Positions 54,130 to 62,419 of a stretch of DNA of 64,000 bases are shown one piece after another (within the stretch, counting starts at the first letter, position 1; every line of letters begins with the position of its first letter). The notes below the pieces were generated by a model. It did no database searches. It saw only the letters and a program-made list of their open reading frames with translations, and had not been told where the DNA came from. The DNA comes from Nitrosopumilus ureiphilus (GTDB lineage Archaea; Thermoproteota; Nitrososphaeria; Nitrososphaerales; Nitrosopumilaceae). The DNA is taken from assembly GCF_013407185.1 (NCBI RefSeq), contig NZ_CP026995.1, forward strand, positions 124,001-188,000. The letters are read 5' to 3'. A program made the translations under genes and the position numbers.

Positions 54130-55269
54130 ATGCAAAAACTCTCAGGACTATTCTTGTTTGCAGTATTAATCTCAGGAACATTCTCATCGGGGTTGGCTTT
54201 TGCTCAAGTAGGACCAATAGCAGAAGATGACTTCTATTCTGTTAATGAGGATACTATACTAACTGTTAATTCACTAGGAGTTTTAACTAATGATACCAAT
54301 ACTGATAGTGCAACATTTTTAGCAATTATTAAAACCACTACTGATTTTGGAACTTTAAATCTTAATTCTAATGGAACATTTACCTATCAACCAAACTCAA
54401 ACTTTGCATCCGTTGATTCTTTTACTTATGTTGCAAACAATGGAACTCATAACAGTAACAATGCAACTGTAACAATTTCAGTCATCCCCGTAAATGATGC
54501 ACCAATAGCTCAAGATGATATAGCACAAACCCAACAAAACGTCCAAACTAGTATTGATGTCCTTGAAAATGATTCTGATGTAGAAGATGATTCACTGAGC
54601 ATCATTCTAGTAGTTGATCCCACAGTTACAAAAGGTACAGTTGAACTAGCTGATTCAAAGATTCTATTTACTCCACAAAATGACTTTGTAGGTGAGACAA
54701 GCTTCTCATATATGGCCTCAGATGGTGATAAAACAAGTAATTCAGCTAATGTAACAGTTACTGTTGTTGCAGCACCAGATGATGATACTATTATTGAACA
54801 ACTCTTAGCACAAATTCAATCATTATTAGATAAAATTCTAAACTTGGAAAATGAAATTACAACGCTACAAGAAGAGAACAGTGCACTTGCATTGAGAAAT
54901 GCCGAACTTGAAGATATTATTGCTAATGGAACTTCAACTGATGATGATAAAGATGATAACAATAATGATAAAGTAATTGTATGCCACAAAGGTAAGAACA
55001 CTCTTTCAGTCTCTGAAAATGCAGTATCTGCACATCTCAAACATGGAGATGAGCTTGGAAAATGTGATGGTGATACTGAAATCTCTCCAAAAAAAGTGAT
55101 CAAAAATGAGATTAAAGAATTAAAATTTGAGTATAAAATTGCAAAAAAAGAATTAAAGAATGACTTTAAAGAACAAGAAAAAGATCTTAAAAAACAATAC
55201 AAAGAACTAAAGAAAGAAAAGAAATCCAAAAATAAACATGATGAAAACGATGATGAATACGATGACTAG
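54130..55269 (+). CDS. Secreted Ig-like (VCBS/cadherin-type) repeat protein
   Basis: 379 residues. A signal peptide (about 1-25) ends GLAFAQ, then two 'NDxP-IAxDD' Ig-like beta domains (about 27-120 and 122-215). A coiled coil (218-265, many Leu/Glu) follows, then an Asp/Asn linker, a CHKGKNTLSVSENAVSAHLK domain ending HGDELGKC, and a Lys/Glu-rich end. No C-terminal membrane anchor. Likely secreted or surface-bound and perhaps glycosylated by the island. Calcium binding is typical of similar repeats but not shown. Confidence 0.77.
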   Translation: MQKLSGLFLFAVLISGTFSSGLAFAQVGPIAEDDFYSVNEDTILTVNSLGVLTNDTNTDSATFLAIIKTTTDFGTLNLNSNGTFTYQPNSNFASVDSFTYVANNGTHNSNNATVTISVIPVNDAPIAQDDIAQTQQNVQTSIDVLENDSDVEDDSLSIILVVDPTVTKGTVELADSKILFTPQNDFVGETSFSYMASDGDKTSNSANVTVTVVAAPDDDTIIEQLLAQIQSLLDKILNLENEITTLQEENSALALRNAELEDIIANGTSTDDDKDDNNNDKVIVCHKGKNTLSVSENAVSAHLKHGDELGKCDGDTEISPKKVIKNEIKELKFEYKIAKKELKNDFKEQEKDLKKQYKELKKEKKSKNKHDENDDEYDD

Positions 55270-55319
55270 TATCTCTGTTTTCTGCTGAAATTTTGATTTA
55301 ATTAGAATATTTTTACTAC

Positions 55320-55580
55320 TTAGATTTCTTTAATTTCTGTAATTGTTGCTAAAACTGAATCCATTTGAATGATTGCTTTTTCCCCATCCCATCCTAATGC
55401 AACGTACCAATCTCCAGTATCATCATGATATTTTGTCTCTAATGTTTGAATATTTTCTGGTTTTACATCATATTTTTTTGCAATTCCTGATGTTGCCAAA
55501 GCAATTGCATCTTTTTCTTTCTCAAGTCTTCTCTTCATTAACCCAATTCCAGGACTCATACAAATTGTTAATTCTTTCAT
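55320..55580 (-). CDS. Conserved hypothetical small protein
   Basis: 86 residues, no signal peptide or membrane helix. A short basic N-terminal helix (MKRRLEKEKDAIALATSG) is followed by a beta-rich half (ETKYHDDTGDWYVALGWDGEKA). The reading frame starts at an ATG and the region has codon-like composition. I do not recognise the family. It lies between the secreted Ig-like protein and a membrane protein on opposite strands, each with its own small gap. Confidence 0.55.
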   Translation of the reverse strand: MKELTICMSPGIGLMKRRLEKEKDAIALATSGIAKKYDVKPENIQTLETKYHDDTGDWYVALGWDGEKAIIQMDSVLATITEIKEI

Positions 55581-55678
55581 CTAATATAGTTAATTCACAA
55601 AATTACCCATAATGTTGAATTTTTCTAATTAACAGTATTACAATATTACAAATAACCCAAATTCATTGAAGGAATAAA

Positions 55679-56272
55679 ATGAAATTAATTCAAAGATTAT
55701 CCAATTCGTCGCTTACAAAATCTAGTACTATTATTTCATTTGTTTCAATTCTTGCAGTAATTGGTCCTGTTGTGGTAGTTTCTGCAGGATTTTGGGATGC
55801 TGTATCTCATCTTCAAAAAGAACCTGAATTTTTCTGGAGTCCATCTCATATTGTGGTATACACAGGTGTCTCTATGACTACATGCGCTGCAATTATGGGC
55901 TGTGTCTTAATTCTTAGAAAATCAGTACATGGCTCTCTTAAAACTGGAATTAAACTTGTTATTGCTGGTTCAATTCTTCAGATTATTTCTGGCTTTGGTG
56001 ATTCTTTATCTCATGATGTGTTTGGAATTGACGGGTTGATTTCTTGGTCTCATCAACCATTAGAACTAGGATTAGTCCTTGCATCATTAGGGGGAGTTTT
56101 GATATTAAAAAACAGAGAACACACAAAACTCAAAGCATTCCTTCCATTCGCAATTATTGCATTCTTGTTTTTTACAACTTGGCTAATCTTTAACATAGTG
56201 CTAATTTTTGGACACACCATTCAATGTATTCAAATCTATGAGATATTTTCTTCAGGCTGTTCTATTTTATAA
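55679..56272 (+). CDS. Multi-pass membrane protein with conserved His residues
   Basis: 197 residues with about five hydrophobic helices. Several His lie at helix ends: AVSHLQ, PSHIVVYTG, SLSHDVFG, SHQPLELG and FGHTIQC. This spacing suggests metal or haem ligands in the membrane, but no named family is recognised. The 3' end overlaps the convergent gene by 37 bases. It may be a small redox or transport component; this is a guess. Confidence 0.6.
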   Translation: MKLIQRLSNSSLTKSSTIISFVSILAVIGPVVVVSAGFWDAVSHLQKEPEFFWSPSHIVVYTGVSMTTCAAIMGCVLILRKSVHGSLKTGIKLVIAGSILQIISGFGDSLSHDVFGIDGLISWSHQPLELGLVLASLGGVLILKNREHTKLKAFLPFAIIAFLFFTTWLIFNIVLIFGHTIQCIQIYEIFSSGCSIL

Positions 56273-56727
56273 TTTTTAATTTTCATATATGATGTTATCA
56301 TTAATCCTAAAGATCCAACAAGTATCATAATTCCTGGCAGTAACATTTTTTGAGAATTTGTATTGCCAAATTCTATTTGCAAATCAATTGGATTTTTTGA
56401 GATATTTGTAACTTTTACCGTATGTATGCCATTTTCACTAAAATCAAAATACTCTACTGACATTTTTGTATGAACTTTCTTTTCTTGTATTACATTATCA
56501 TTAGTATCTAATACTTGAACAAATACCTCTTCTCCTAAAAATTCAGGCATGTATAACTTGTAATATCCAATACCTTTATCTGAAAATTCTAATTTTACTT
56601 CAATTGAATTTAATTGTTTTAGTAGAATTGAATCATGTGTTTTTTCAGTTTCATTAAAAATTATAGACACCCAAATCATCCCAAGAATTACCATTACCAA
56701 TCCTATCTTGAATAATGACACTTTCAT
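56236..56727 (-). CDS. Membrane-anchored extracytoplasmic protein
   Basis: 163 residues with an N-terminal hydrophobic helix (FKIGLVMVILGMIWVSIIF) and a second one near the C-terminus (LPGIMILVGSLGLMITSYM). In between is a beta-rich domain of about 110 residues with FSENGIHTVKVTNISKNPID, resembling Ig-like or emp24-like secretory folds. Probably faces outside with both ends anchored. It overlaps the His-rich membrane protein by 37 bases. Function unknown. Confidence 0.6.
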   Translation of the reverse strand: MKVSLFKIGLVMVILGMIWVSIIFNETEKTHDSILLKQLNSIEVKLEFSDKGIGYYKLYMPEFLGEEVFVQVLDTNDNVIQEKKVHTKMSVEYFDFSENGIHTVKVTNISKNPIDLQIEFGNTNSQKMLLPGIMILVGSLGLMITSYMKIKNYKIEQPEENIS

Positions 56728-56854
56728 ACAATATATTAAAAAATTCTTTAATTAATAACAATTATGAATGTGTTTTTTCATCAAATAATATCTATACTGA
56801 TTATTCAATTTATTTTTAATTAAAATCAAGAAAAATTATTTTTTTGAAGACCAT

Positions 56855-57679
56855 TTAAATTACTAATACGTCTTTTACTGTACCAAATTTGAAATCTTGT
56901 AATAGTTTCTCAAATTTTTTAAATGCTGATTTCAAATTGTAATAATAATACCAATTGTATTCCTTAATTCTGGGCATTTCAGGATCAAGATCTTTTGGAT
57001 GTATGTATATCATAGCTGGGTTTCCTTGTTTATTCATTTTTTTAATTCCTAATTTCATGTACCAATATGGAAAAAATCTTAGATAAAATCCTCCTGCAAT
57101 TGGAATGTTTCCTATAACTGGAATTCGATGTGTTGCCATTGGAATTTCAATAAATTCCCCCTTTACATCTTCATTAACTATATTTTTCAATGAGGGTTTG
57201 TAAACAAATCTAGGTGCGTTAGGAATCCCATACAACTGAGTTCTAACAGGAAAAATACTGGAATCATAAGAAATTTTTTTGCTTAAAATCTCAAAAACCC
57301 AATAATTACTTTTATTGATAGAAAAAAATGGTGCCCTAAAACCTTCAACTTTTTTTCCAGTGATTTTCTCTAAAATATTAATTGATTTTAAAAAGTCCTC
57401 TTCAAATTGTTCTTTACTAACTTTTCGTAAATCTATGTGGGCATAACTATGACTTGCTATCTCATGTCCTAATTCTGAAATTTTTTTTACCAAATCAGGA
57501 AACTTTTCAGCAATATATCCCAACACAAAAAAAGTAGCTTTTACATCATATTTTTCAAATAAATCTAAAATCATTTCTGTATTTCTCATTATTCTACTTT
57601 CATATTTTGGCCATTCTGAGAACGGCAAATCACAATAATAGTCTTCTAAATCCACTGACATGATGTTTTTCATAGCCAT
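56855..57679 (-). CDS. Polysaccharide deacetylase (NodB fold)
   Basis: 274 residues. MSVDLEDYYCDLPFSEW is the variant NodB motif 1 of the XrtA-associated/DUF3473 subfamily, HSYAHIDLR the His-containing motif 2 and FRAPFFSIN the substrate-groove motif. The C-terminal YIHPKDLDPEMPR closes the DUF3473 region. It removes N-acetyl groups from a polysaccharide. It is divergent from the DPM1-like transferase and may belong to a separate glycan pathway, or tailor the island's polymer. Confidence 0.85.
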   Translation of the reverse strand: MAMKNIMSVDLEDYYCDLPFSEWPKYESRIMRNTEMILDLFEKYDVKATFFVLGYIAEKFPDLVKKISELGHEIASHSYAHIDLRKVSKEQFEEDFLKSINILEKITGKKVEGFRAPFFSINKSNYWVFEILSKKISYDSSIFPVRTQLYGIPNAPRFVYKPSLKNIVNEDVKGEFIEIPMATHRIPVIGNIPIAGGFYLRFFPYWYMKLGIKKMNKQGNPAMIYIHPKDLDPEMPRIKEYNWYYYYNLKSAFKKFEKLLQDFKFGTVKDVLVI

Positions 57680-57765
57680 GTTTTTTCATTATTTTTTTGT
57701 ATATAATAACTCATTATTCTATTAAAAAAATGTAGATATACTCTGATGAATATTTTATTTTTAAT

Positions 57766-58641
57766 ATGTTGAAGTTAGCATGCATACCTGCGTTTAATGA
57801 AGAAAAACCTATTGTTGATGTAATTAAAAAATCTCTAAATTATGTTGATAAAGTTATAGTTTACGATGATGGTTCCTCTGATTTAACTTCTGAAAGTGCC
57901 AAGAATGCAGGTGCCATAGTAATCAAACATGACAAAAACATGGGAAAAGGATACGCCATGAAATCTCTTTTCAAATATGCAAGAGATGCTAACGCTGATG
58001 TTGTAGTTACTATAGATGGAGATGGTCAATTTTTACCAGAACAAATTGAAAGTTTAATCAAACCCATTTTAGAAAATAACTATGACATTGTTATTGGAAA
58101 TAGATTCTCAGATGATAAAGAAATGCCTTCATATCGAAAAGCTGGAAATAAAATGCTAGATAAAATAACAAAGTTAGCAGCTGATCTTCCTTTTTCTGAC
58201 ACCCAAAGTGGTTTTCGCTCTTATTCAAAAAAAGCAATTCAATCTATTAGTTTTTCAACAAATGGGTTTGGTGTTGATTCAGAAATTTTAATTGATGCAG
58301 TTGACAAAGGATTAAAAATTACAGAAAGAAATGTCACTGTTATTTATAATACTGGAGAAAAAACTTCTACCAAAGATCCTGTTTCTCATTCTATGAGTGT
58401 TGTTGCTTCTCTACTTGAATCCATTGCAATTCACCATCCTTTAAAATATCTTGGAATCCCTGGAATGATTTTATTAATAATTGGATTAGGATTTGCAACA
58501 TATGCCATATCAAATTTTAATGAAACAGGAAATTTCTCCCTTCCTTCCATATTGACTGCAATGGGTTCTTTGATCATTGGCTTGATTTTATTATTAATGT
58601 CAGTAGTTTTGTATAGCATTGCTACTACCAGAAAACTTTAG
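57766..58641 (+). CDS. GT2 transferase, polyprenyl-phosphate sugar synthase-like (DPM1-type)
   Basis: 291 residues: a GT-A domain with ACIPAFNEEKPI, VYDDGSSD and TIDGDGQFLPEQIESL (the DXD metal site), then two C-terminal membrane helices (about 225-285: YLGIPGMILLIIGLGFATYA and IIGLILLLMSVVLYSIA). Such enzymes transfer glucose or mannose from a nucleotide sugar to polyprenyl phosphate. The product would feed GT-C enzymes like the one at 22069-23640. It lies near the tRNA gene and is transcribed towards it. Confidence 0.83.
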   Translation: MLKLACIPAFNEEKPIVDVIKKSLNYVDKVIVYDDGSSDLTSESAKNAGAIVIKHDKNMGKGYAMKSLFKYARDANADVVVTIDGDGQFLPEQIESLIKPILENNYDIVIGNRFSDDKEMPSYRKAGNKMLDKITKLAADLPFSDTQSGFRSYSKKAIQSISFSTNGFGVDSEILIDAVDKGLKITERNVTVIYNTGEKTSTKDPVSHSMSVVASLLESIAIHHPLKYLGIPGMILLIIGLGFATYAISNFNETGNFSLPSILTAMGSLIIGLILLLMSVVLYSIATTRKL

Positions 58642-58668
58642 TTCTTTCCTTTAAATAATTAATTTAAA

Positions 58669-58742
58669 GGGCTCGGAGGGCTTCGATCCCTCGACCTAGC
58701 GGTTCGAAGCCGCTCGCACTATCCAGACTGTGCAACGAGTCC
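58669..58742 (-). tRNA. tRNA-Arg (anticodon TCG)
   Basis: 74 nt on the minus strand fold as a complete cloverleaf: acceptor GGACTCG/CGAGCCC, D-arm stem GCAC/GTGC, anticodon stem AGCGG/CCGCT with loop CTTCGAA (anticodon TCG), five-base variable loop, T-arm GAGGG/CCCTC with loop ATCGAAG. CCA is not encoded. Oddities: A3 opposes C70 in the acceptor stem, T-loop position 54 is A, and the base after the acceptor is T, unusual for a discriminator. No intron. Confidence 0.85.
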
Positions 58743-58948
58743 AAAATTGTGAGATTGTTATTATTCTATAAATCCTACACCTAAGTTGAATCATAGGTTT
58801 GAACTTTATTGATGTGAGAAGACATATTGCCACAAAGACTGCGGGCATGTACGCCTGCAGAGATTGTAAACTCAGTTGTTAAAGCAGGAAGCACCTAATA
58901 TCTCTAGATATATAGATAGTTCACCAAGCCTAAATATCTGATATATTT
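58743..58948. other. Gap between tRNA-Arg and the aminotransferase
   Basis: 206 bases without a recognised gene. It includes a 24-codon frame at 58827-58898 (TTG start, MPQRLRACTPAEIVNSVVKA...) and a CCTGC/GCAGG inverted pair around 58852-58888. An AT-rich TATA-like stretch (ATATATAGATAG) near 58908 is a possible promoter for the aminotransferase. Nothing stronger can be supported. Confidence 0.35.
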
Positions 58949-60124
58949 ATGAAAGTATCAAAAAAAGTTGTAGGTGTAGAGTATGCAATTAGAGATATTG
59001 TAGTTGCTGCACGCAAAGTACAACAAAAAGGAATGCAAGTTGATTATCTGAACATTGGTGATCCTGTACAGTTTGGCTTTCAACCGCCTGATAATGTAAA
59101 ACAAGCTTTGATTGATGCAATTAACAGAGGCGAAAATTTCTATTCATCATCTGAAGGACTCTTTGAATTAAGAGAAGAAATTGCAAAAAAAGAAAATGCC
59201 AAAGGACTCTCAATTGGCGCTGATGAGATTCTAGTTACAAATGGTGTCTCAGAAGGACTAGACATGGTGATCTCCTCAATTGTAGAAGAAGGCGATGAAG
59301 TACTATTGCCTGGACCGTACTATCCACCATATGCCTCCTATGTAAGACTCCATGGTGGAATTCCTGTAGAATTTGCAGTAGACTTGGAAAACTCAACTCC
59401 TGATATTGATGATATAAAATCCAAAATTACATCAAAGACTGTAGCCATTTGTTTGATCAGCCCCAATAATCCTACTGGAGTTGTATTCAATGAAAAATCT
59501 CTAAGAGAACTAGTAAATATTGCAAATCAAAACAATCTCTACATAATTTGTGATGAAATTTATGATCAAATAATTTTTGATGATAAATTCGTTGGAATTG
59601 GCAAAGTTGCAGGAGACTCTCCTGTAATCATTCTTAACGGATTCTCCAAAGTCCATCTAATGTCTGGATGGAGAATTGGATACATTGCATTTAATCAATC
59701 ACCTCAACTAGAATCATTACGAGAGCATCTTCCAAAATTAGCTAGAGTGAGAATTGCAACTAGTCTCCCAGTACAACATGCAGCTTTGGAATCACTTCGC
59801 GGTCCTCAAAATTACATTAATGACTTTGTCTCTGAAATCAAAAAACGCAGAGACTTGGTTGTAAAACGTCTCAATGAGATGCCTGGTCTTTCTTGTCCTA
59901 ATCCAAAGGGTGCATTTTATGCATTCCCAAAGATTGAAGACAATAGATTTGGAACAGACAAAGAATTTGTAACAAAACTCTTGGAGACTAAAGGCGTTCT
60001 TACCGTTCACGGTTCAGGATTTGGAGAAAAATATGGCAGCGGACATTTTAGACTAGTATACCTTCCTAGTCTTGAAGTTCTAGATTCTGCAATGAACAAA
60101 ATCCAAGACTTTGTTAGTCAGTAA
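58949..60124 (+). CDS. Class I/II aminotransferase (aspartate/alanine type)
   Basis: 391 residues, a usual length for PLP fold type I. LISPNNPTGVVF, IICDEIYDQIIFD and LNGFSKVHLMSGWRIGYI with the Schiff-base Lys (about 233) are family motifs, and the C-terminal ends with the Arg-containing GHFRLVYLP block that binds the substrate carboxylate. Possible substrates are alanine, aspartate or aromatic amino acids; not resolved. It overlaps the convergent flavin oxidoreductase by seven bases. Confidence 0.87.
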   Translation: MKVSKKVVGVEYAIRDIVVAARKVQQKGMQVDYLNIGDPVQFGFQPPDNVKQALIDAINRGENFYSSSEGLFELREEIAKKENAKGLSIGADEILVTNGVSEGLDMVISSIVEEGDEVLLPGPYYPPYASYVRLHGGIPVEFAVDLENSTPDIDDIKSKITSKTVAICLISPNNPTGVVFNEKSLRELVNIANQNNLYIICDEIYDQIIFDDKFVGIGKVAGDSPVIILNGFSKVHLMSGWRIGYIAFNQSPQLESLREHLPKLARVRIATSLPVQHAALESLRGPQNYINDFVSEIKKRRDLVVKRLNEMPGLSCPNPKGAFYAFPKIEDNRFGTDKEFVTKLLETKGVLTVHGSGFGEKYGSGHFRLVYLPSLEVLDSAMNKIQDFVSQ

Positions 60125-60519
60125 CTCCAAACTGAAAACTTTTTTGGGATTATCTCTATAATGCAGTCAGTATCATCTAGTAATTCTTTTGCAGATTTGT
60201 TCTCCAGTGTATCAAAGTATCGTAAAAGAATTTTTTTTGCAATTGCTTTTACTTTGTTTTCCTCTAAAATCAAATTGGCATCCCCTTGCCCCATTACTCC
60301 ATAAATATCAGGTGACTTTACTCCTACATCTACACAAAAAGCAACATGTTTGTTTCTTTTTGCATTTTTTGCCTTTAGAGTTTTAGTGTTTGTTCCAATG
60401 TAGAGTTTTTTTCCACCATATCTGTACCAAACAGGAACAATGTGTGGTATTTTGTTTTTACCAATAGTTGATAATCGTAAAATTTTCTGAGATCTTAGAA
60501 ATTCATCTCTTTTGCCCAT
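60118..60519 (-). CDS. Pyridoxamine 5'-phosphate oxidase-like flavin/F420 protein
   Basis: 133 residues, split-barrel fold. LRLSTIGKNKIPHIVPVWYRY is the standard opening, YIGTNTKTLKAKNAKRN the FMN/F420-binding strand-turn, and HVAFCVDVGVKSPDI the next strand. Family members bind FMN or deazaflavin F420; the presence of NpdG nearby makes F420 attractive. It overlaps the convergent aminotransferase gene by seven bases and the small membrane protein gene by 17. Exact reaction unknown. Confidence 0.75.
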   Translation of the reverse strand: MGKRDEFLRSQKILRLSTIGKNKIPHIVPVWYRYGGKKLYIGTNTKTLKAKNAKRNKHVAFCVDVGVKSPDIYGVMGQGDANLILEENKVKAIAKKILLRYFDTLENKSAKELLDDTDCIIEIIPKKFSVWSY

Positions 60520-60736
60520 TCTTTCTAAATCCCAACACTATCATAAAAATCCCAAAGCCTATCATTGCAGCAGAAACTTTCTCATTGGTAAATTCTGCAT
60601 TTACCAAAAATTCCTCCACAAATTCTGGTCCCCAAATCAATAACTGCTGAATTAGAACAATTCCGCCCATCACACAAAACAAAACTCCAATTGCAGTAAA
60701 CCAATTTCTACCACGTCTATAGTATTCGTGACTCAT
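60503..60736 (-). CDS. Small two-helix membrane protein
   Basis: 77 residues with two hydrophobic segments (FTAIGVLFCVMGGIVLIQQLL and MIGFGIFMIVLGF) joined by an acidic loop. ATG start. Its end overlaps the start of the oxidoreductase gene by 17 bases, so the two are probably coupled. No recognised family; it may be an orphan component or anchor of a redox pair. Confidence 0.55.
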   Translation of the reverse strand: MSHEYYRRGRNWFTAIGVLFCVMGGIVLIQQLLIWGPEFVEEFLVNAEFTNEKVSAAMIGFGIFMIVLGFRKNGQKR

Positions 60737-60753
60737 GATTAATGAAAATAACC

Positions 60754-61425
60754 TTAGATGATTTTGATGCCTGGATTCTTTATCTTGTTTCTAATCATTG
60801 CATTAAGTAGCAATGGTGTAGACATTTCTGCAAGATATGACAATTCAATTGGACCCAAGTAAATTGATCTTAGACCTTTGATCTCATCAATCAAAGTATT
60901 AACAACTTGGACTGAATCATCATCATCTCCACAAACAAATATGTCATAATCAAGTTCCAGAGTAGGATTTACTAATTTTTTCTCAGAAATCACATGGAAT
61001 GCTGACACCAATTTTGATTTATTTTTCATATGATTCAAAACAAGTTTGTATGAAAACGGTTTATTCTCTTTAATTGAAACGCACTCAAATCCAACATCAG
61101 TCTTTGTCATTGGAACAATTGGAGATACTACAACACAACTGTCTTTGACTTTTGATAAAATTTCAGAACATACAGAATCAATATTCTCATAAGGAATTGA
61201 TAAAATCAGAACGTCGCTCTCTTTTGCAACTGAAACATTATCGTTTCCAGAAATTGATCCTTTAATTTCACCAAATGCTTCTTTTGCAAGATTCGTATAT
61301 TCAACTGCAGATTCTGCAGCTCTTGCAGCGTCTCTGGAGCCAACTATTACATCATGATTTTGTGACCATCTTAGAGCAAAACCTTTGCCCATGCCACCAG
61401 TTCCACCAATAATTCCTACCTTCAT
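60754..61425 (-). CDS. npdG: F420-dependent NADP oxidoreductase
   Basis: 223 residues. KVGIIGGTGGMGKGFALRW is the NADP loop of Fno/NpdG, VIVGSRDAARA follows, and ILSIPYENIDSV is a further family segment. It passes hydride between F420H2 and NADP+, which in thaumarchaea supplies NADPH or reduced F420. Short of the two-domain F420-dependent dehydrogenases, so function matches the single-domain Fno. It lies 17 bases from the small membrane protein gene on the same strand. Confidence 0.85.
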   Translation of the reverse strand: MKVGIIGGTGGMGKGFALRWSQNHDVIVGSRDAARAAESAVEYTNLAKEAFGEIKGSISGNDNVSVAKESDVLILSIPYENIDSVCSEILSKVKDSCVVVSPIVPMTKTDVGFECVSIKENKPFSYKLVLNHMKNKSKLVSAFHVISEKKLVNPTLELDYDIFVCGDDDDSVQVVNTLIDEIKGLRSIYLGPIELSYLAEMSTPLLLNAMIRNKIKNPGIKII

Positions 61426-61476
61426 GATTATTCATCTGATAATCTTATTATTATCTTTATTTGAATTCCGATCAAG

Positions 61477-62097
61477 TTGGGGCATATTATTTTCCTAAGA
61501 CACGGTCAGGCAAAAAACAACACTGAGAGAATTTTAGCAGGCAGAATAGAAGGCGTTCCACTAACTGATGTTGGAATAAAGCAAGCAGAACATACTGCCC
61601 AACTACTTGAACACATGAATGTCTCTGCAATTTATTCCAGTCCAATTCAAAGAGCAAAACATACTGCAGAAATTGTTGGAAAACATAACTCCCTTGATGT
61701 AACCATCGATGATCGTCTAATTGAGCTTGATATGGGAAAATTTACTGGCGTTCCATATGATGAAATTTTTACCAATCATGGAAATGTCTTTATGAAATTT
61801 TACAACGGTGAATTGGAAATAGCTCACAATGGAGTGGAAACTTTCTCTGAGGTAAAAAAACGTGTTTTGGGAATAGTTGATCATGTCATTGAAAAACATC
61901 CAGATGAAAATGTAGTTCTTGTAACCCACATGGATCCCATCAAAGCAATGCTGTCTACCATAGTTGATCTGTCTCCTACCAATCTATTTGAGTTAATTAT
62001 AGAAAATGCGTCTCTGAATCTCTTTAGAGAAAAAGATCGAAAGTTTTCTTTATCAGGACTTAATGTAATGCATCCATCTCGTTTCGATCTGCGTTGA
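61477..62097 (+). CDS. Histidine phosphatase (phosphoglycerate mutase-like)
   Basis: 206 residues, TTG start. FLRHGQAKNN holds the nucleophile His, SSPIQRAKHTAE the second-site Arg, ELDMGKFTG the acid Glu region and VTHMDPIKAML the second catalytic His. The branch contains phosphoglycerate mutase, cobalamin CobC-like and broad-specificity phosphatases; the family cannot be narrowed here. It lies 60 bases before the cytochrome oxidase operon on the same strand. Confidence 0.83.
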   Translation: MGHIIFLRHGQAKNNTERILAGRIEGVPLTDVGIKQAEHTAQLLEHMNVSAIYSSPIQRAKHTAEIVGKHNSLDVTIDDRLIELDMGKFTGVPYDEIFTNHGNVFMKFYNGELEIAHNGVETFSEVKKRVLGIVDHVIEKHPDENVVLVTHMDPIKAMLSTIVDLSPTNLFELIIENASLNLFREKDRKFSLSGLNVMHPSRFDLR

Positions 62098-62119
62098 TAT
62101 CTAGTAATCTTGAAAACCC

Positions 62120-62127
62120 TTAAATAG
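62120..62127 (+). promoter_or_regulatory. TATA-like element of the cytochrome oxidase operon
   Basis: TTAAATAG preceded by a purine-rich GAAAACC lies about 34 bases before the ATG at 62157. This is the expected distance for an archaeal TATA box serving a nearly leaderless transcript of about eight bases. Assigned from position and composition. Confidence 0.45.
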
Positions 62128-62156
62128 AAATTATTGGCCACGTCATTCAATCGCTA

Positions 62157-62417
62157 ATGAAGAAATTGGTCGGATTATTCTTGGTATTGGCAGTTATAGT
62201 GGTAATTCCAGCTGTACAGTCAGCATTTGCTGCAGGTGATGAACCTGGAGAATACCTCGATCGTAGAGTGATTATCTGGAACTTGTTTTTTAAAATGATG
62301 ACTATAGCATTTGTAGTCGGAGCTGTAGTATCTGGCACTATTATTTGGCAATGTTGGAGATTTAGAGAATCTCATCCAAATGCAAAACCAACTCCATATG
62401 AGGGGACGGACTGGTAA
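62157..62417 (+). CDS. Small membrane subunit of the haem-copper oxidase (split CoxB N-terminal part)
   Basis: 86 residues. A signal-like helix (1-25, ending SAFAAG) is followed by a second hydrophobic helix (about 42-66, MMTIAFVVGAVVSGTIIW) and CWRFRESHPNAKP at the end, as in CoxII after its first helices. It lacks the CuA domain. The following gene supplies the second helix and CuA domain, so CoxII appears to be split into two polypeptides. The gap to it is two bases. Confidence 0.72.
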   Translation: MKKLVGLFLVLAVIVVIPAVQSAFAAGDEPGEYLDRRVIIWNLFFKMMTIAFVVGAVVSGTIIWQCWRFRESHPNAKPTPYEGTDW

Positions 62418-62419
62418 AA

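Noticed and set aside
54816-55229. Open frame of 137 codons on the minus strand opposite the secreted protein
   Set aside because: It mirrors the Lys/Glu-rich low-complexity part of the real gene, has no family features and a Ser/Phe/Leu-rich composition typical of an antisense frame.
58827-58898. 24-codon frame (TTG start) between tRNA-Arg and the aminotransferase, faintly recalling a HicA-like N-terminus
   Set aside because: Too short, no ribosome-binding site and no partner gene; kept only as part of the gap description.
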